64,000 nucleotides of DNA from Microbacterium sp. zg-B96 (lineage in GTDB: Bacteria; Actinomycetota; Actinomycetes; Actinomycetales; Microbacteriaceae), in contig NZ_CP126738.1 of NCBI RefSeq assembly GCF_030246865.1, positions 1-64,000 on the forward strand, given 5' to 3'. The notes under the pieces were generated by a model. It saw only the letters and a list, made by a program, of their open reading frames with translations, ran no database searches and had not been told where the DNA came from. Shown here one piece after another: positions 13,465-23,560 of the stretch. Both the position numbers and the translations under genes were made by a program. Position 1 is the first letter of the stretch; each line of letters starts with the position of its first letter.

Positions 13465-13549
13465 AAGTTATCCACAGATTCATCCCCAGCCTGGGGATGA
13501 ATCACACCGGTGTAATTCACAGGTGCGGGACGACCTGTGGAGGGGTGAA
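13465..13549. repeat. convergent junction with DnaA box and nested palindromes
   Basis: This 85-bp gap between the convergent rhomboid and crgA genes holds a perfect DnaA box TTATCCACA (13468-13476). Directly after it, GATTCATCCCCAG (13477-13489) and its exact inverse (13491-13503) are separated by one base. ACACCGGTGT (13504-13513) is a perfect palindrome, and CACAGGT/ACCTGTG and ATTCAC/GTGAAT inverted repeats follow. There is no T-run, so an ordinary intrinsic terminator is only one possibility. Confidence 0.75.
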
Positions 13550-13789
13550 TCAGCGCCAGCGCGTCGTCATCAGGAAGCCGATGAAGGCGATGCCGAAGCC
13601 GATCACAAGGTTCCAGGCGTCGATGCCGGGGATCGGGTACTGCATGCTGCTCAGGTAGAAGACGAGCACCCACACCAGGCCCAACAGCATCAGCCCGAAC
13701 ATGATGGGCTTGAACCAGACGGGGTTGGGGGTCGCGTCGCCCTCGCTGCGTTCGGTGACCGAGTCGCCGCCGTTTTCGGAAGGTGCCAT
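13550..13789 (-). CDS. crgA: cell division protein CrgA
   Basis: CrgA is a small divisome membrane protein of actinobacteria that helps recruit peptidoglycan synthases and coordinates septation. The 79-residue product has an acidic cytoplasmic N-terminus, two membrane helices (about 30-48 and 57-75) joined by YPIPGIDAWN, and the family ending GFLMTTRWR. The frame is open further upstream, but ATG 13789 (MAPSENGG) gives the family length. It is divergent from the sortase gene, as in related genomes. Confidence 0.93.
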   Translation of the reverse strand: MAPSENGGDSVTERSEGDATPNPVWFKPIMFGLMLLGLVWVLVFYLSSMQYPIPGIDAWNLVIGFGIAFIGFLMTTRWR

Positions 13790-13843
13790 GCGGGCCAGTT
13801 TAGCGTCCAGCGCCGTCCCACCCTGCCTCGTTAGGATGCAGAT

Positions 13844-14623
13844 GTGCCCGAGACTTCCGTAGCGCTTCGCACGCGCCGCCGCCCGGCCGACAGCCGGCGC
13901 CCGGTGAACGTCTTCGGGGTGCTCGGGGAGATCCTCATCACCCTCGGCGTGATCGTGCTGCTGTACGTCGCGTGGCAGATGTGGATCGGCGACGCGATCA
14001 TCGCCGGCGAGCGGCAGACCGAGGCACGCGAGCTGAGCCGGCAGTGGTCGGAACAGGCTCAGCCGCAGCCGGCGACCCCCGAGCCGGAGGCCGCAGCGGA
14101 ACCCGCACCGGCCGAGCCCATCGTGCCGGCGCAAGTCGGCAACGCCGAGGTGTTCGCCACGTTGCACATCCCGCGCTTCGGCGACGGCTGGGTGTTCCCG
14201 GTGGCCGAAGGGACCAGCAAGTCACGAGTGCTCGACCCCATCGGGATCGGCCACTACCCGAACACCGCGATGCCCGGCGCCGTCGGTAACGTCGCACTGG
14301 CCGCGCACCGCTACACCCACGGCGCCCCATTCGAGCATGTCCCCTCGCTGCGGATCGGCGACGCGATCGTGATCGAGACGCCCGACGGCTGGTTCACCTA
14401 CCGCTTCCGCAACCTCGAGTACGTCCGCCCCAGCGAAGTCGCGGTGCTCGAACCCGTGCCGCAGCAGGTCGGTGTGGCCCCCGACGGGCGCTACCTGACG
14501 CTGACCACGTGCAGTCCGATGTGGTCGACCGACGAGCGCATCGCCGCGTATGCGGTGTACGAATCGTTCACCCCGCGCGACCAAGGCGAACCCGAATCCC
14601 TCACCCTGGCAGGAGAAGCCTGA
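13844..14623 (+). CDS. class E sortase
   Basis: This 259-residue transpeptidase probably attaches secreted proteins to the cell wall. One N-terminal membrane anchor (about 24-48) precedes a Pro/Glu/Ala-rich linker. The sortase barrel has catalytic His in LAAHRYTH, Cys in LTLTTCSP and the following Arg in DERIAAYAVY. Actinobacterial class E enzymes recognise LAXTG-type signals; no such substrate is encoded in the window. GTG 13844 follows TAGGAT (13832-13837) by 6 nt, indicating a leaderless mRNA. The stop overlaps the next start (TGATG). Confidence 0.9.
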   Translation: MPETSVALRTRRRPADSRRPVNVFGVLGEILITLGVIVLLYVAWQMWIGDAIIAGERQTEARELSRQWSEQAQPQPATPEPEAAAEPAPAEPIVPAQVGNAEVFATLHIPRFGDGWVFPVAEGTSKSRVLDPIGIGHYPNTAMPGAVGNVALAAHRYTHGAPFEHVPSLRIGDAIVIETPDGWFTYRFRNLEYVRPSEVAVLEPVPQQVGVAPDGRYLTLTTCSPMWSTDERIAAYAVYESFTPRDQGEPESLTLAGEA

Positions 14624-14778
14624 TGTATGCAGCGCTGTGGCGGGTTCTGCCCGGCCCCTGGTGGATCCGCACCCTCATCCTGCTGCTGCTGGCCGCCGGT
14701 GTGCTGTACGGGCTGTTCTTCTACGTCTTTCCGTGGGTCGGCGCCATGCTCACCCCGGAGGACGTCACCGTCGGATGA
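14623..14778 (+). CDS. small single-pass membrane protein (51 aa)
   Basis: The product is a 51-residue protein with a Trp-rich N-terminus (LPGPWWIR) and one long hydrophobic helix (IRTLILLLLAAGVLYGLFFYVF), ending TPEDVTVG. Its ATG 14623 overlaps the sortase stop and its own stop overlaps the pabA start (ATGA). That coupling on both sides makes it a real gene despite its size. Function unknown; by position it could be an accessory of sortase or of the cell-envelope operon. Confidence 0.8.
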   Translation: MYAALWRVLPGPWWIRTLILLLLAAGVLYGLFFYVFPWVGAMLTPEDVTVG

Positions 14779-15425
14779 CTCGCGTGCTCGTCGTGGACAA
14801 CCACGACAGCTTCGTGCACACCCTGGTCGGCTACCTGGGGGAGTTGGGAGCGATGGCATCCGTCGTCGAGGCCGATGAGATCATCGACCCCGCCGCCGCC
14901 ATCGCCGGATACGACGGAGTGCTCATCTCGCCCGGCCCCGGCACGCCCGCCCGCGCCGGCGCGTCCATCGCCGTCGTCCACGCGGCGGCCGAGCGACGGA
15001 TGCCGCTGCTCGGAGTGTGCCTGGGTCACCAGGCGATCGGAGAGGCGTTCGGGGCGACAGTGACCCACGCCCCCGAACTCATGCACGGCATGACCAGCGA
15101 TGTCCACCACGATGGTGGACCGCTCTACGCCGGACTGCCTGCTCCGTTCGTCGCAGGCAGGTACCACTCGCTCGCGATCGTCGCCGGTACCCTCCCCGCC
15201 GAGCTCATCGTCGCCGCCCGCACCGAGACCGGGGTGGTGATGGGAGTGACGCACCGCACGCTGCCGATCGACGGCGTGCAGTTCCACCCGGAGAGCGTGC
15301 TCACCGAGGGCGGCTATCGGCTGCTGGGCAATTGGCTCGAGCGCGTGGGCGTGGGTGGTGCCGCCGCCCGTGGGTCGCAGCTACGGCCCCACCGGGGCGG
15401 GGCGGGCTACTCGCCGGTGCAGTAG
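14775..15425 (+). CDS. pabA: class I glutamine amidotransferase, aminodeoxychorismate/anthranilate synthase component II
   Basis: This 216-residue protein supplies ammonia from glutamine for 4-amino-4-deoxychorismate (folate) or anthranilate synthesis. The nucleophile Cys is in GVCLGHQ, the oxyanion segment is SPGPGTP, and the His-Glu pair is in FHPESVL. PabA and TrpG cannot be separated by sequence alone. The position before pknB matches the trpG/pabA gene of other actinobacteria. The last 20 or so residues are a Gly/Arg-rich tail, and the 3' end overlaps convergent pknB by 19 bp. Confidence 0.9.
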   Translation: MTRVLVVDNHDSFVHTLVGYLGELGAMASVVEADEIIDPAAAIAGYDGVLISPGPGTPARAGASIAVVHAAAERRMPLLGVCLGHQAIGEAFGATVTHAPELMHGMTSDVHHDGGPLYAGLPAPFVAGRYHSLAIVAGTLPAELIVAARTETGVVMGVTHRTLPIDGVQFHPESVLTEGGYRLLGNWLERVGVGGAAARGSQLRPHRGGAGYSPVQ

Positions 15426-17116
15426 GTCAGTTCCACCGTCGAATGGATCGGCACGTCGCCGGGGGCGACGGACTGCCTGGCCACGGTGGGCTCTCCCGGC
15501 GTCGCGGGGCAGGAGGGGTCTTCGACGGTCACGACGGTGAACTGCATCTCGTCTGATTCGAGTTCGCGCACCGCCGCGTCCAGTCGGTACCCGGACACGT
15601 CGACCAGCGTGACCCGGCCGGTGGCAACCTCGAGGTCCACCGCGGTGCCCGTGGGGACCTGGGTCCCCTCGGGCTGCGAGGCGGAGAGCACGAAACCCTC
15701 GGCAGCGGCGGGATCATTGCGGGCGGTCACGATCCCCATCCGCAATCCCGCCGCGGTGAGCGCCTGCTCGGCCGCAGCGCGGTCCAGCCCGACGAGGGGC
15801 GGCACCGAAGTGGTCTCGATTCCGGTGGAGACGTACACGTTGACCTTCTCGCCGATGGCCATCGATGTGCCAGCCTGCGGTTCGGTGCGGATGACGTTGC
15901 CTGCCGCGATGTCGTCGCTGGCCTCTTCGATCCGGTCGGGCTCGAGTTCCTCGGCGACCAGCAGCTCCTCGGCCCGGTCGTAGGCCATGTCCACGACGTC
16001 CGGCACGATGCGCGCGTTGTCGGGGACACTGGAACCCGGCTGGATCGTCACGACCCAGAACAACACCGAGACGAGCAGGACCGCCAGCAGCGCGACGCCC
16101 GCCCAGATCCACGCCACCGGGGGACCGGACTGGGTGCGGGTCATCGTGGTGTCGGTGCTCAGCTGCCGCAGCGACCGGGCGGTGTCCTGCGCCTGGCGGG
16201 GGTCCGGACCGTAGAGCTGGTTGGTCAGCGCGCCGACCTGACGCTTGGAGGGCGTCTTGCCGTCAACGGTGGCGTCGAGGGCCTCACGGAATCCCGCGGC
16301 ATCCTGAAAGCGCTGGAAGGGATCCTTCGCGAGCGCGCGCAGCACCACCGCATCGAGTCCGCGTGGCACGTCGGGGTTGACCTCGCTGGGCGGCACCGGC
16401 GTCTCGCTGACGTGCTGGTAGGCAACGGCCACCGGGGTCTCGCCGCGGAACGGCTGACGGCCGGTGAGCAGCTCGTAGAGCACGACCCCCGTCGAGTAGA
16501 CATCGGCACGGGCGTCGACGGGCTCACCCTTGGCCTGCTCGGGCGAGAAGTACGCCGCGGTGCCGAGGATCGCGGTGGTGTCGGCGACGGTCGAGGAGGA
16601 GTCGGAGACGGCACGGGCGATGCCGAAGTCCATCACCTTCACCTGGCCGGCCTCGGTGACCATGACGTTGCCCGGTTTGATGTCGCGGTGCACGACTCCC
16701 GCACGGTGCGAGTACTCCAGCGCCTCGAGGATGCCGTCGACGTAGCGCACCGCAGTGGTCGCCGGCAACGGACCGTCGGCGATGAGGTCCTTCAGCAGCG
16801 CGCCCTGCACGAGCTCCATGACGATGTACGGAACCGGGTGCACCGAGCCATCCGCATCCGTCTCGGAGTCCTCGCCGGCGTCGTAGACCCGCACGATCGT
16901 GGGGTGGGACATGCGCGACGCGGCCTGCGCCTCAAGGCGGAAGCGGGTGCGGAACGCGCTGTCTTCGGCGAGGTCGCGCTTGAGGATCTTGATCGCGACC
17001 GGCCGTCCCAGGGTGAGGTCGTAGCCGCGATAGACGCGTGCCATCCCGCCACGTCCGATGAGTTCGTCGATGCGATAGCGACCGGAAAGCACGCGCGGCT
17101 CAGCTGACACAGACAT
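15407..17116 (-). CDS. pknB: PASTA-domain serine/threonine protein kinase PknB
   Basis: PknB senses peptidoglycan fragments and phosphorylates cell-wall and division proteins. In 569 residues the kinase domain (about 11-280) has GRGGMARVYRG, the catalytic loop HRDIKPGN and DFGIA. One membrane helix lies at about 337-357 (WIWAGVALLAVLLVSVLFWV), and three extracellular PASTA repeats end the protein. The last PASTA has two cysteines (PSCPATPG and LTYCTGE) that could form a disulfide. It is the last gene of the fhaA-to-pknB operon, 59 nt after pknA. Confidence 0.96.
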   Translation of the reverse strand: MSVSAEPRVLSGRYRIDELIGRGGMARVYRGYDLTLGRPVAIKILKRDLAEDSAFRTRFRLEAQAASRMSHPTIVRVYDAGEDSETDADGSVHPVPYIVMELVQGALLKDLIADGPLPATTAVRYVDGILEALEYSHRAGVVHRDIKPGNVMVTEAGQVKVMDFGIARAVSDSSSTVADTTAILGTAAYFSPEQAKGEPVDARADVYSTGVVLYELLTGRQPFRGETPVAVAYQHVSETPVPPSEVNPDVPRGLDAVVLRALAKDPFQRFQDAAGFREALDATVDGKTPSKRQVGALTNQLYGPDPRQAQDTARSLRQLSTDTTMTRTQSGPPVAWIWAGVALLAVLLVSVLFWVVTIQPGSSVPDNARIVPDVVDMAYDRAEELLVAEELEPDRIEEASDDIAAGNVIRTEPQAGTSMAIGEKVNVYVSTGIETTSVPPLVGLDRAAAEQALTAAGLRMGIVTARNDPAAAEGFVLSASQPEGTQVPTGTAVDLEVATGRVTLVDVSGYRLDAAVRELESDEMQFTVVTVEDPSCPATPGEPTVARQSVAPGDVPIHSTVELTYCTGE

Positions 17117-17146
17117 CCCCCCTGGGTAGAGAACCAGCCTAGTCGA

Positions 17147-17170
17147 CCCGCCCAGCCCAACCTGGGCGGG
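17147..17170. other. GC-rich hairpin in the pknA-pknB gap
   Basis: CCCGCCCAG (17147-17155) and CTGGGCGGG (17162-17170) form a perfect 9-bp stem with a 6-nt loop. It fills most of the 59-nt gap, the only sizeable gap inside an otherwise overlapping operon. No T-run follows in the direction of transcription, so it may stabilise or attenuate the mRNA rather than end it. Confidence 0.55.
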
Positions 17171-17175
17171 GCGGG

Positions 17176-18939
17176 TCAGCCGCCGGGGGTGTTGTCTTCT
17201 TCGGGCTCGGCGCCGCCGGTGGGCTCAGGGCTGGGGGTGACCACTGCCTGAATCTGGGCGACGGCCTCGCCGGAGGTGCCGGTGACGCGCTGGCCGGCGC
17301 TGCCGCCGGAGCAGGTGACGGTGTAGGTGACGATGACGGTCTGGCCGCTCCCGCCGGTGATCTGCAGGTCGCCGGCACGTTCACCGCCGCCGAACGGTGC
17401 CGTGGATTGCCCGCTGACGGGGAATACGGCGTTGGTGGCGGAGAGGTTGTACGAGCTGACGCTGCCCTGACCGGACGGGCAGGAGTACCCGGGCCAGCTG
17501 ACCCGCACCGTGCTGCCGGCGTCGACCGTGGCGGGCAGGCTGGGCGCGGCGGGCGCCTCGAGCGGCACCTGGTCACCGTAGACGGTGAGTTCGATCACCG
17601 TGCCCACCGGCACGTTCGCGGTGGGGTTCACCCGGTAGACGAGCCCCTGGCTGCCCTCGTCGGGTGCGGCGTCGCCGGTGACGCAGCGCGCCCCGAGTCC
17701 CAGCTCGTCGAGGACGGCCGAGGCCTCCTCACACGTGAGGCCTTCGAGATCGGATGCCGAGACGTTCACCGTGTCGGGACTGGGCTCGGTGGTGGGCGTA
17801 TCGCGGGGGGTCGGAGCGGCCGACGAGGTACTGGGAGCCGGCTCCGGCTCCTGGCCGGCCAGCAGCGCCCACACCGTGCCGCCCAGCACAAGCACCAGCA
17901 GTGCGATGAGGGCGATCAGCGGCCAGGTCCACGGGCTGCGTTTGCGCTTGGGTTTGCCCTCGGTGGGCTCGCCCTCGCCGTCGACGCCGTCCATCGCGGC
18001 GGTGGCGGGGAGGATGCGGGTGGCATCCTGTGTCGACAGCCCCGGCGTGAGCAGTTGCGTGACCTCGTCCACGGCTGCGCCGCCGGTGATGGCGGGCACG
18101 GCGGCCGCGGCGGCGGCGATGTCGCCGCGACGCAGCGCCGTGGCGGCGCGGGCGACGGCGGAGGCGGTGGCGGGGCGCTCATCGGGCTTCTTGGCGATCA
18201 TGGCCAGGACGAGGTTGCGCACCGGGACTTCGACCGTCGGCGGCAGCGGCGGCGGCTGCTCGTTGATCTGGGCCATCGCGATGGCCACCTGCGACTCGCC
18301 CGTGAAGGGCCGCTTGCCGGCGAGGCATTCGTAGGCGACGATTCCCAGCGAGTAGACGTCGGTCGCCGGAGTCGCCGAGTGTCCCGAGGCCTGCTCCGGG
18401 GAGAGGTACTGCACCGTGCCCATGACCTGACCCGTGGCCGTCAGCGGCACCTGGTCGGCGATGCGGGCGATGCCGAAGTCGGTGATCTTGACCCGACCGT
18501 CGGGCGTGATGAGCAGGTTTCCCGGCTTGATGTCGCGGTGCACGAGGCCCGCGGCGTGCGCGGCCTGCAGTGCGAGCGAGGTCTGCGCCACGATGTCGAG
18601 GGTCTTGTCGGTGGACAGCGACCCTTCGCGCTCGAGGATGGTCGACAGGGCCTCACCCGGCACGAGCTCCATGACGAGGAAGGCGCTGCCGTTCTCCTCG
18701 CCGTAGTCGAAGACGCTAGCAATGCCCTCATGGTTGACGAGGGCCGCGTGCCGAGCCTCGGCGCGGAAACGCTCGAGGAAGCCGGGGTCGCCCATGTACT
18801 CGTCTTTGAGGATCTTGATGGCGACGGTACGGCCGATGACGTGGTCGGTTGCCTCCCACACCTCGCCCATGCCGCCGATCGCGATCCGCGAGTCCAGTTC
18901 GTAACGGCCGCCGAAGGTCACCCCTTGCGTCGGTCTCAT
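17176..18939 (-). CDS. pknA: serine/threonine protein kinase PknA
   Basis: This is a second Hanks-type kinase of the morphogenesis operon, 587 residues long. The kinase domain (about 12-280) has GGMGEVWEA, HRDIKPGN and DFGIARIAD. A Lys/Arg-rich segment (KPKRKRS) precedes one membrane helix (about 337-356). The extracellular part contains one PASTA-like repeat (DLEGLTCEEASAVLDELGLG), a Ser/Thr-rich region with several Cys, and a Glu/Pro-rich end. M. tuberculosis PknA lacks PASTA, so this form is larger. Its start overlaps the pbpA stop. Confidence 0.94.
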   Translation of the reverse strand: MRPTQGVTFGGRYELDSRIAIGGMGEVWEATDHVIGRTVAIKILKDEYMGDPGFLERFRAEARHAALVNHEGIASVFDYGEENGSAFLVMELVPGEALSTILEREGSLSTDKTLDIVAQTSLALQAAHAAGLVHRDIKPGNLLITPDGRVKITDFGIARIADQVPLTATGQVMGTVQYLSPEQASGHSATPATDVYSLGIVAYECLAGKRPFTGESQVAIAMAQINEQPPPLPPTVEVPVRNLVLAMIAKKPDERPATASAVARAATALRRGDIAAAAAAVPAITGGAAVDEVTQLLTPGLSTQDATRILPATAAMDGVDGEGEPTEGKPKRKRSPWTWPLIALIALLVLVLGGTVWALLAGQEPEPAPSTSSAAPTPRDTPTTEPSPDTVNVSASDLEGLTCEEASAVLDELGLGARCVTGDAAPDEGSQGLVYRVNPTANVPVGTVIELTVYGDQVPLEAPAAPSLPATVDAGSTVRVSWPGYSCPSGQGSVSSYNLSATNAVFPVSGQSTAPFGGGERAGDLQITGGSGQTVIVTYTVTCSGGSAGQRVTGTSGEAVAQIQAVVTPSPEPTGGAEPEEDNTPGG

Positions 18940-20393
18940 CTGCTCAGCACCGCCTCCATGACCTTTGCCGCGATCGGAGCCGCGATCCTGTTGCTGCTGC
19001 CTGACTGACCCAGCCCGCCCCCGTTTTCGACGACGACGGCGACGGCGACCCGAGGGTCATCCGCCGGAGCGAATCCGGTGAACCACAGCGTGTAGGGATC
19101 GTCCACCCCGTTCTCCGCGGTGCCGGTCTTCCCGGCCACGTCTACGCCGTCTATTGTTGCACCGCTGGCCACACCCGATTGGACGTTGGCGACCATCATC
19201 GCAGTCATCGACTCCGCGATGTCCGCGGACACGGCGCGACCGAACTCGGTGTCATCGAATCGTTGTTGTTCGGTGAGGTCGGCGGCGATGACGGAATCCA
19301 CCATGCGCGGGTTCATCACGATCCCTTCGTTGGCGATACCGGCGGAAACCATGGCCATCTGCAGGGGCGTGGCTCGCACGTCGCCCTGGCCGAATCCGGT
19401 GAGAGCCGTTTCGGCGTCGCTCAGGCCACGCGGGTAGGTCGAGGCCGTGGAGACCAGTGGCATCGTGAACGACGTGTTGAAGCCGTATTTCTCGGCCTCT
19501 TCCCGGATGACGTCCTCACCCAGCAGCACCGCGAGCTGGGCGAACGCGACGTTGCAGCTCAGCCGCAGGGCGTCGGCGATCGTGACCGTCTCGCCGCCGC
19601 CGCAGGTGTCGCCCCCGGCGTTGCGCACGATGCTGGAGGACTGCGGGAGCGTGTAGGTGGGCGGATTGGGCAGCGTCGACTGCGCGGTCCACTCGCCGGT
19701 GGCCAGCGCCGCGGAGGCGACGACGAGCTTGAACGTGGAGCCGGGCGGGTTGAGTGCACCCGCGATCGCGCGGTTGTCGAGGGGATCGAGGGGGTCTTCC
19801 TCGAGCGCCGTGTATGCCGCCTCGGCGGCTTCGCCGTTATGGGAGGCGAGCGGATTGGTGTCGAAGCTGGGACTGGACACCATCGCCAGGATGCGCCCGG
19901 TGGCCGGTTCAATCGCCACGACGGCGCCCTGCAGGTCGCCCAGCGCGTCGTAGGCGGCACGCTGCACGGCGGCATCCAGGGAGAGCACGACGTTCGATCC
20001 GCGGGGCTGCTGCCCGCTGACGATCTGCTCGATGCGGGAGAGGAACTGCGAGTCGGCGGTGCCGCTGAGTTCCTGGTTCATCGCGAGCTCCATGCCCGTC
20101 GCCGACGCCAGCACGGGGTTGATCCAGCCGGTGACCGGCGCCCACATGTCGGCGTCGGTGTACACCCGCTGCCAGCTGTACAGGCCGTCGCTGGGCACCG
20201 ACGAGGCGATCGCGGTGCCGCTGGCGATGATCGATCCCCGCTGCACCTCGAACGTGTCGTACAGCGCGCGGCGGTTGAGCGGGTTCTCACCCAGCGCATC
20301 GGCCTGCACCACCTGGATGACGCTGGTCGAGGCGAACATCGCCAGGAACATCGCCAGCACCAGGATGCTGAGCCTGCGCAGTTCTTTCGTCAT
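18936..20393 (-). CDS. pbpA: penicillin-binding protein A (class B transpeptidase)
   Basis: PbpA is a monofunctional D,D-transpeptidase that cross-links peptidoglycan, working with the SEDS polymerase encoded just upstream. The 485 residues have an N-terminal membrane anchor (about 8-30), a dimerisation module, and a transpeptidase domain. The domain carries PGSTFK (catalytic Ser), SCN (SxN motif) and AGKTGTAE (KTG motif). ATG 20393 follows the rodA stop by 1 nt, and the 3' end overlaps pknA, so the operon is tightly coupled. Confidence 0.95.
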   Translation of the reverse strand: MTKELRRLSILVLAMFLAMFASTSVIQVVQADALGENPLNRRALYDTFEVQRGSIIASGTAIASSVPSDGLYSWQRVYTDADMWAPVTGWINPVLASATGMELAMNQELSGTADSQFLSRIEQIVSGQQPRGSNVVLSLDAAVQRAAYDALGDLQGAVVAIEPATGRILAMVSSPSFDTNPLASHNGEAAEAAYTALEEDPLDPLDNRAIAGALNPPGSTFKLVVASAALATGEWTAQSTLPNPPTYTLPQSSSIVRNAGGDTCGGGETVTIADALRLSCNVAFAQLAVLLGEDVIREEAEKYGFNTSFTMPLVSTASTYPRGLSDAETALTGFGQGDVRATPLQMAMVSAGIANEGIVMNPRMVDSVIAADLTEQQRFDDTEFGRAVSADIAESMTAMMVANVQSGVASGATIDGVDVAGKTGTAENGVDDPYTLWFTGFAPADDPRVAVAVVVENGGGLGQSGSSNRIAAPIAAKVMEAVLSR

Positions 20394-20394
20394 A

Positions 20395-21776
20395 TCAGCC
20401 GATCACCACCCGGGGACGGCTGCGCACGGCATCCGAGATGCGCAGCAGCAAGGCCACGATGATCCAGTTCGCGATGAGGGAGGAGCCGCCCGCGGCGAGG
20501 AACGGCGTCGTCAGGCCCGTCAGCGGGATGATGCGGGTGACGCCGCCGACCATGATGAACACCTGCAGTGCGAGGGTGAACGACAAACCGGTGGCCAGCA
20601 GCTTGCCGAAGTCGTCCTGACCGGCCAGGCCGATGCGGATGCCGCGGCTGGTGAAGACCATGTACAGGCACAGGATCGCGAACACGCCGATGAGACCCAG
20701 TTCCTCACCGAGGCTTGGGAAGATGTAGTCGCTCTGCGACAGCGGGGTCAGCCACGGGCGTCCCTGGCCGAGTCCGGTGCCGACGAGACCGCCCTGGGCG
20801 AGCCCGAAGATGCCGTTGGCCAGCTGGTAGGTGCCGGCGCCGGCCTCGTACAGCTCGGGGTCGAAGGCGTTGAGCCAGTTCTCGAACCGGCCGCCGACGT
20901 ACGGCAGCACGCGGGAGGCGAGGAAGGCGCCGCCGGCGGCGAGGACCACGCCGATGAGTACCCAGCTGGTCTTGCCCGTGGCGACGTAGAGCATCGCGAC
21001 GAACATGCCGAAGATGAGCAGCCCGGTGCCGAGGTCGCGCTGCAGCACGATGATCCCCAGCGACGCGAGCCAGATCACCAGCAGCGGGCCGAGTTCGCGC
21101 GCCCGTGGCCAGGTGATCCCGAGGAAGCGGGTGCCGACCGAGGTCAGCGCCTCCCGGGTGCGCACCAGGTAGCCGGCGAAGAAGATCGCCAGCGCGATCT
21201 TGGCCAGCTCGCCGGGCTGGAAGGAGAAGATGCCCAGGTCCACCCAGACGTCCGCATTGGCATCCGCACCCAGGCCCGGGACGATCGGCAGCAGCATGAG
21301 CAGGATGCCGAGCAACCCGAACAGGTAGGTGTAGCGGAACAGCACGCGGTAGTTGCGCAGCGCGATGACGATGGCCACCGCGCCGACCAGGGCGATCGCC
21401 GCCCACGCCAGCTGGCGGGTGGAGGTGGCCGCCCAGCCGTGGGTGTCCCAGTACAGGTCGATGCGGTAGATCATCGCGATGCCGAGCCCGGTGAGCACGG
21501 TGGCGATGGGGACGACGAACGGGTCGGCATCCCGCGCGACCAGACGCAGCACGATGTGCAGTGCCAGCGCGAGGGCGGTCAGGCCGCCGCAGTAGATCAG
21601 GAACGTCGCGTCGATCACGCCGCTCACGCCCAGCTGCACCAGCGCGACGGCGGCAGCGTTGATGACGAACGCGAACAGCAGCAGCCACAGCTCGCGGTTG
21701 CGCTGCGTCTGCGGCAACCGCAGCTTCTTCAGCGCGCGGATGACGGTGGTGTCGGCCTGCACCTCGGTGGGCGTGC

Positions 21777-21780
<4 letters not shown>
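20395..21780 (-). CDS. rodA: SEDS-family peptidoglycan glycosyltransferase (RodA/FtsW)
   Basis: This polytopic membrane enzyme polymerises lipid II into glycan strands. It is 461 residues with about 12 membrane helices. SEDS features include GSQ-like GTGLLIFGMF, WLNAFDPELY and the C-terminal FLSAGGSS-like FLAAGGSSLIANW. By position it matches rodA of the mycobacterial fhaA-pknB operon. ATG 21780 overlaps the pstP stop (ATGA). RodA and FtsW are hard to separate by sequence; context favours the PbpA partner. Confidence 0.94.
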
Positions 21781-23015
<1,235 letters not shown>

Positions 23016-23029
23016 CAGCAGACGTTCCG

Positions 23030-23560
23030 CTACTTCCGCAGCTCGAAGGTCGTCGCGCCGACCTTGATCGGTGCGCCCACCTTGATCGGCACGGGTGCGG
23101 CCACGCGCTGCCCGTCGTGCCAGGTGCCGTTGGTGGAGTCGAGGTCTTGGATCATCCATCGGTCGCCCCACAGCACCAGGCGGGCGTGGTGGCTGGAGGT
23201 GTAGTCGTCGCGGATGACCAGGCCCGACTCGCTGGAGCGGCCGATCGTGAGAGGTTCGTTGCCCAGCGGCAGCTCCAGGCCCGTCTTCGGCCCGCTCGTG
23301 ATGACGATGCGGCTGACGGTGCCGGTGGTCGCCGGCCCGCCGGACTTCGGGGAGGGGGAGGCGGCGGGGCGCTTCGTGACCGGGGCGGTCAGGTCGCTGG
23401 GTCCGGCGGTCGGGGCTGATCCGGCGGCAGCCGGCTCGGGGAGCTTTCGCACCTTCACGCCGAACAGGTCGGCGCGCAGCGAATAGATGACCGCGAAGAC
23501 GAAGAACCACAGCAGGACGAGAAAGCCGATGCGCAGCAGCAGCAGGGTCAGTTCACTCAC
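23030..23560 (-). CDS. fhaB: FHA-domain membrane protein FhaB (FipA-like)
   Basis: This 176-residue protein has an N-terminal membrane helix (about 5-24) and a Pro/Ala-rich linker. The C-terminal FHA domain binds phosphothreonine: LTIGRSSESGLVIRDDYTSSHHARL and DLDSTNGTWHDGQRV are the canonical Arg-Ser-His-Asn positions. The mycobacterial homologue links kinase signalling to FtsZ and FtsQ. GTG 23560 follows GAGGAG by 6 nt and overlaps the fhaA 3' end by 8 nt. Confidence 0.93.
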   Translation of the reverse strand: MSELTLLLLRIGFLVLLWFFVFAVIYSLRADLFGVKVRKLPEPAAAGSAPTAGPSDLTAPVTKRPAASPSPKSGGPATTGTVSRIVITSGPKTGLELPLGNEPLTIGRSSESGLVIRDDYTSSHHARLVLWGDRWMIQDLDSTNGTWHDGQRVAAPVPIKVGAPIKVGATTFELRK

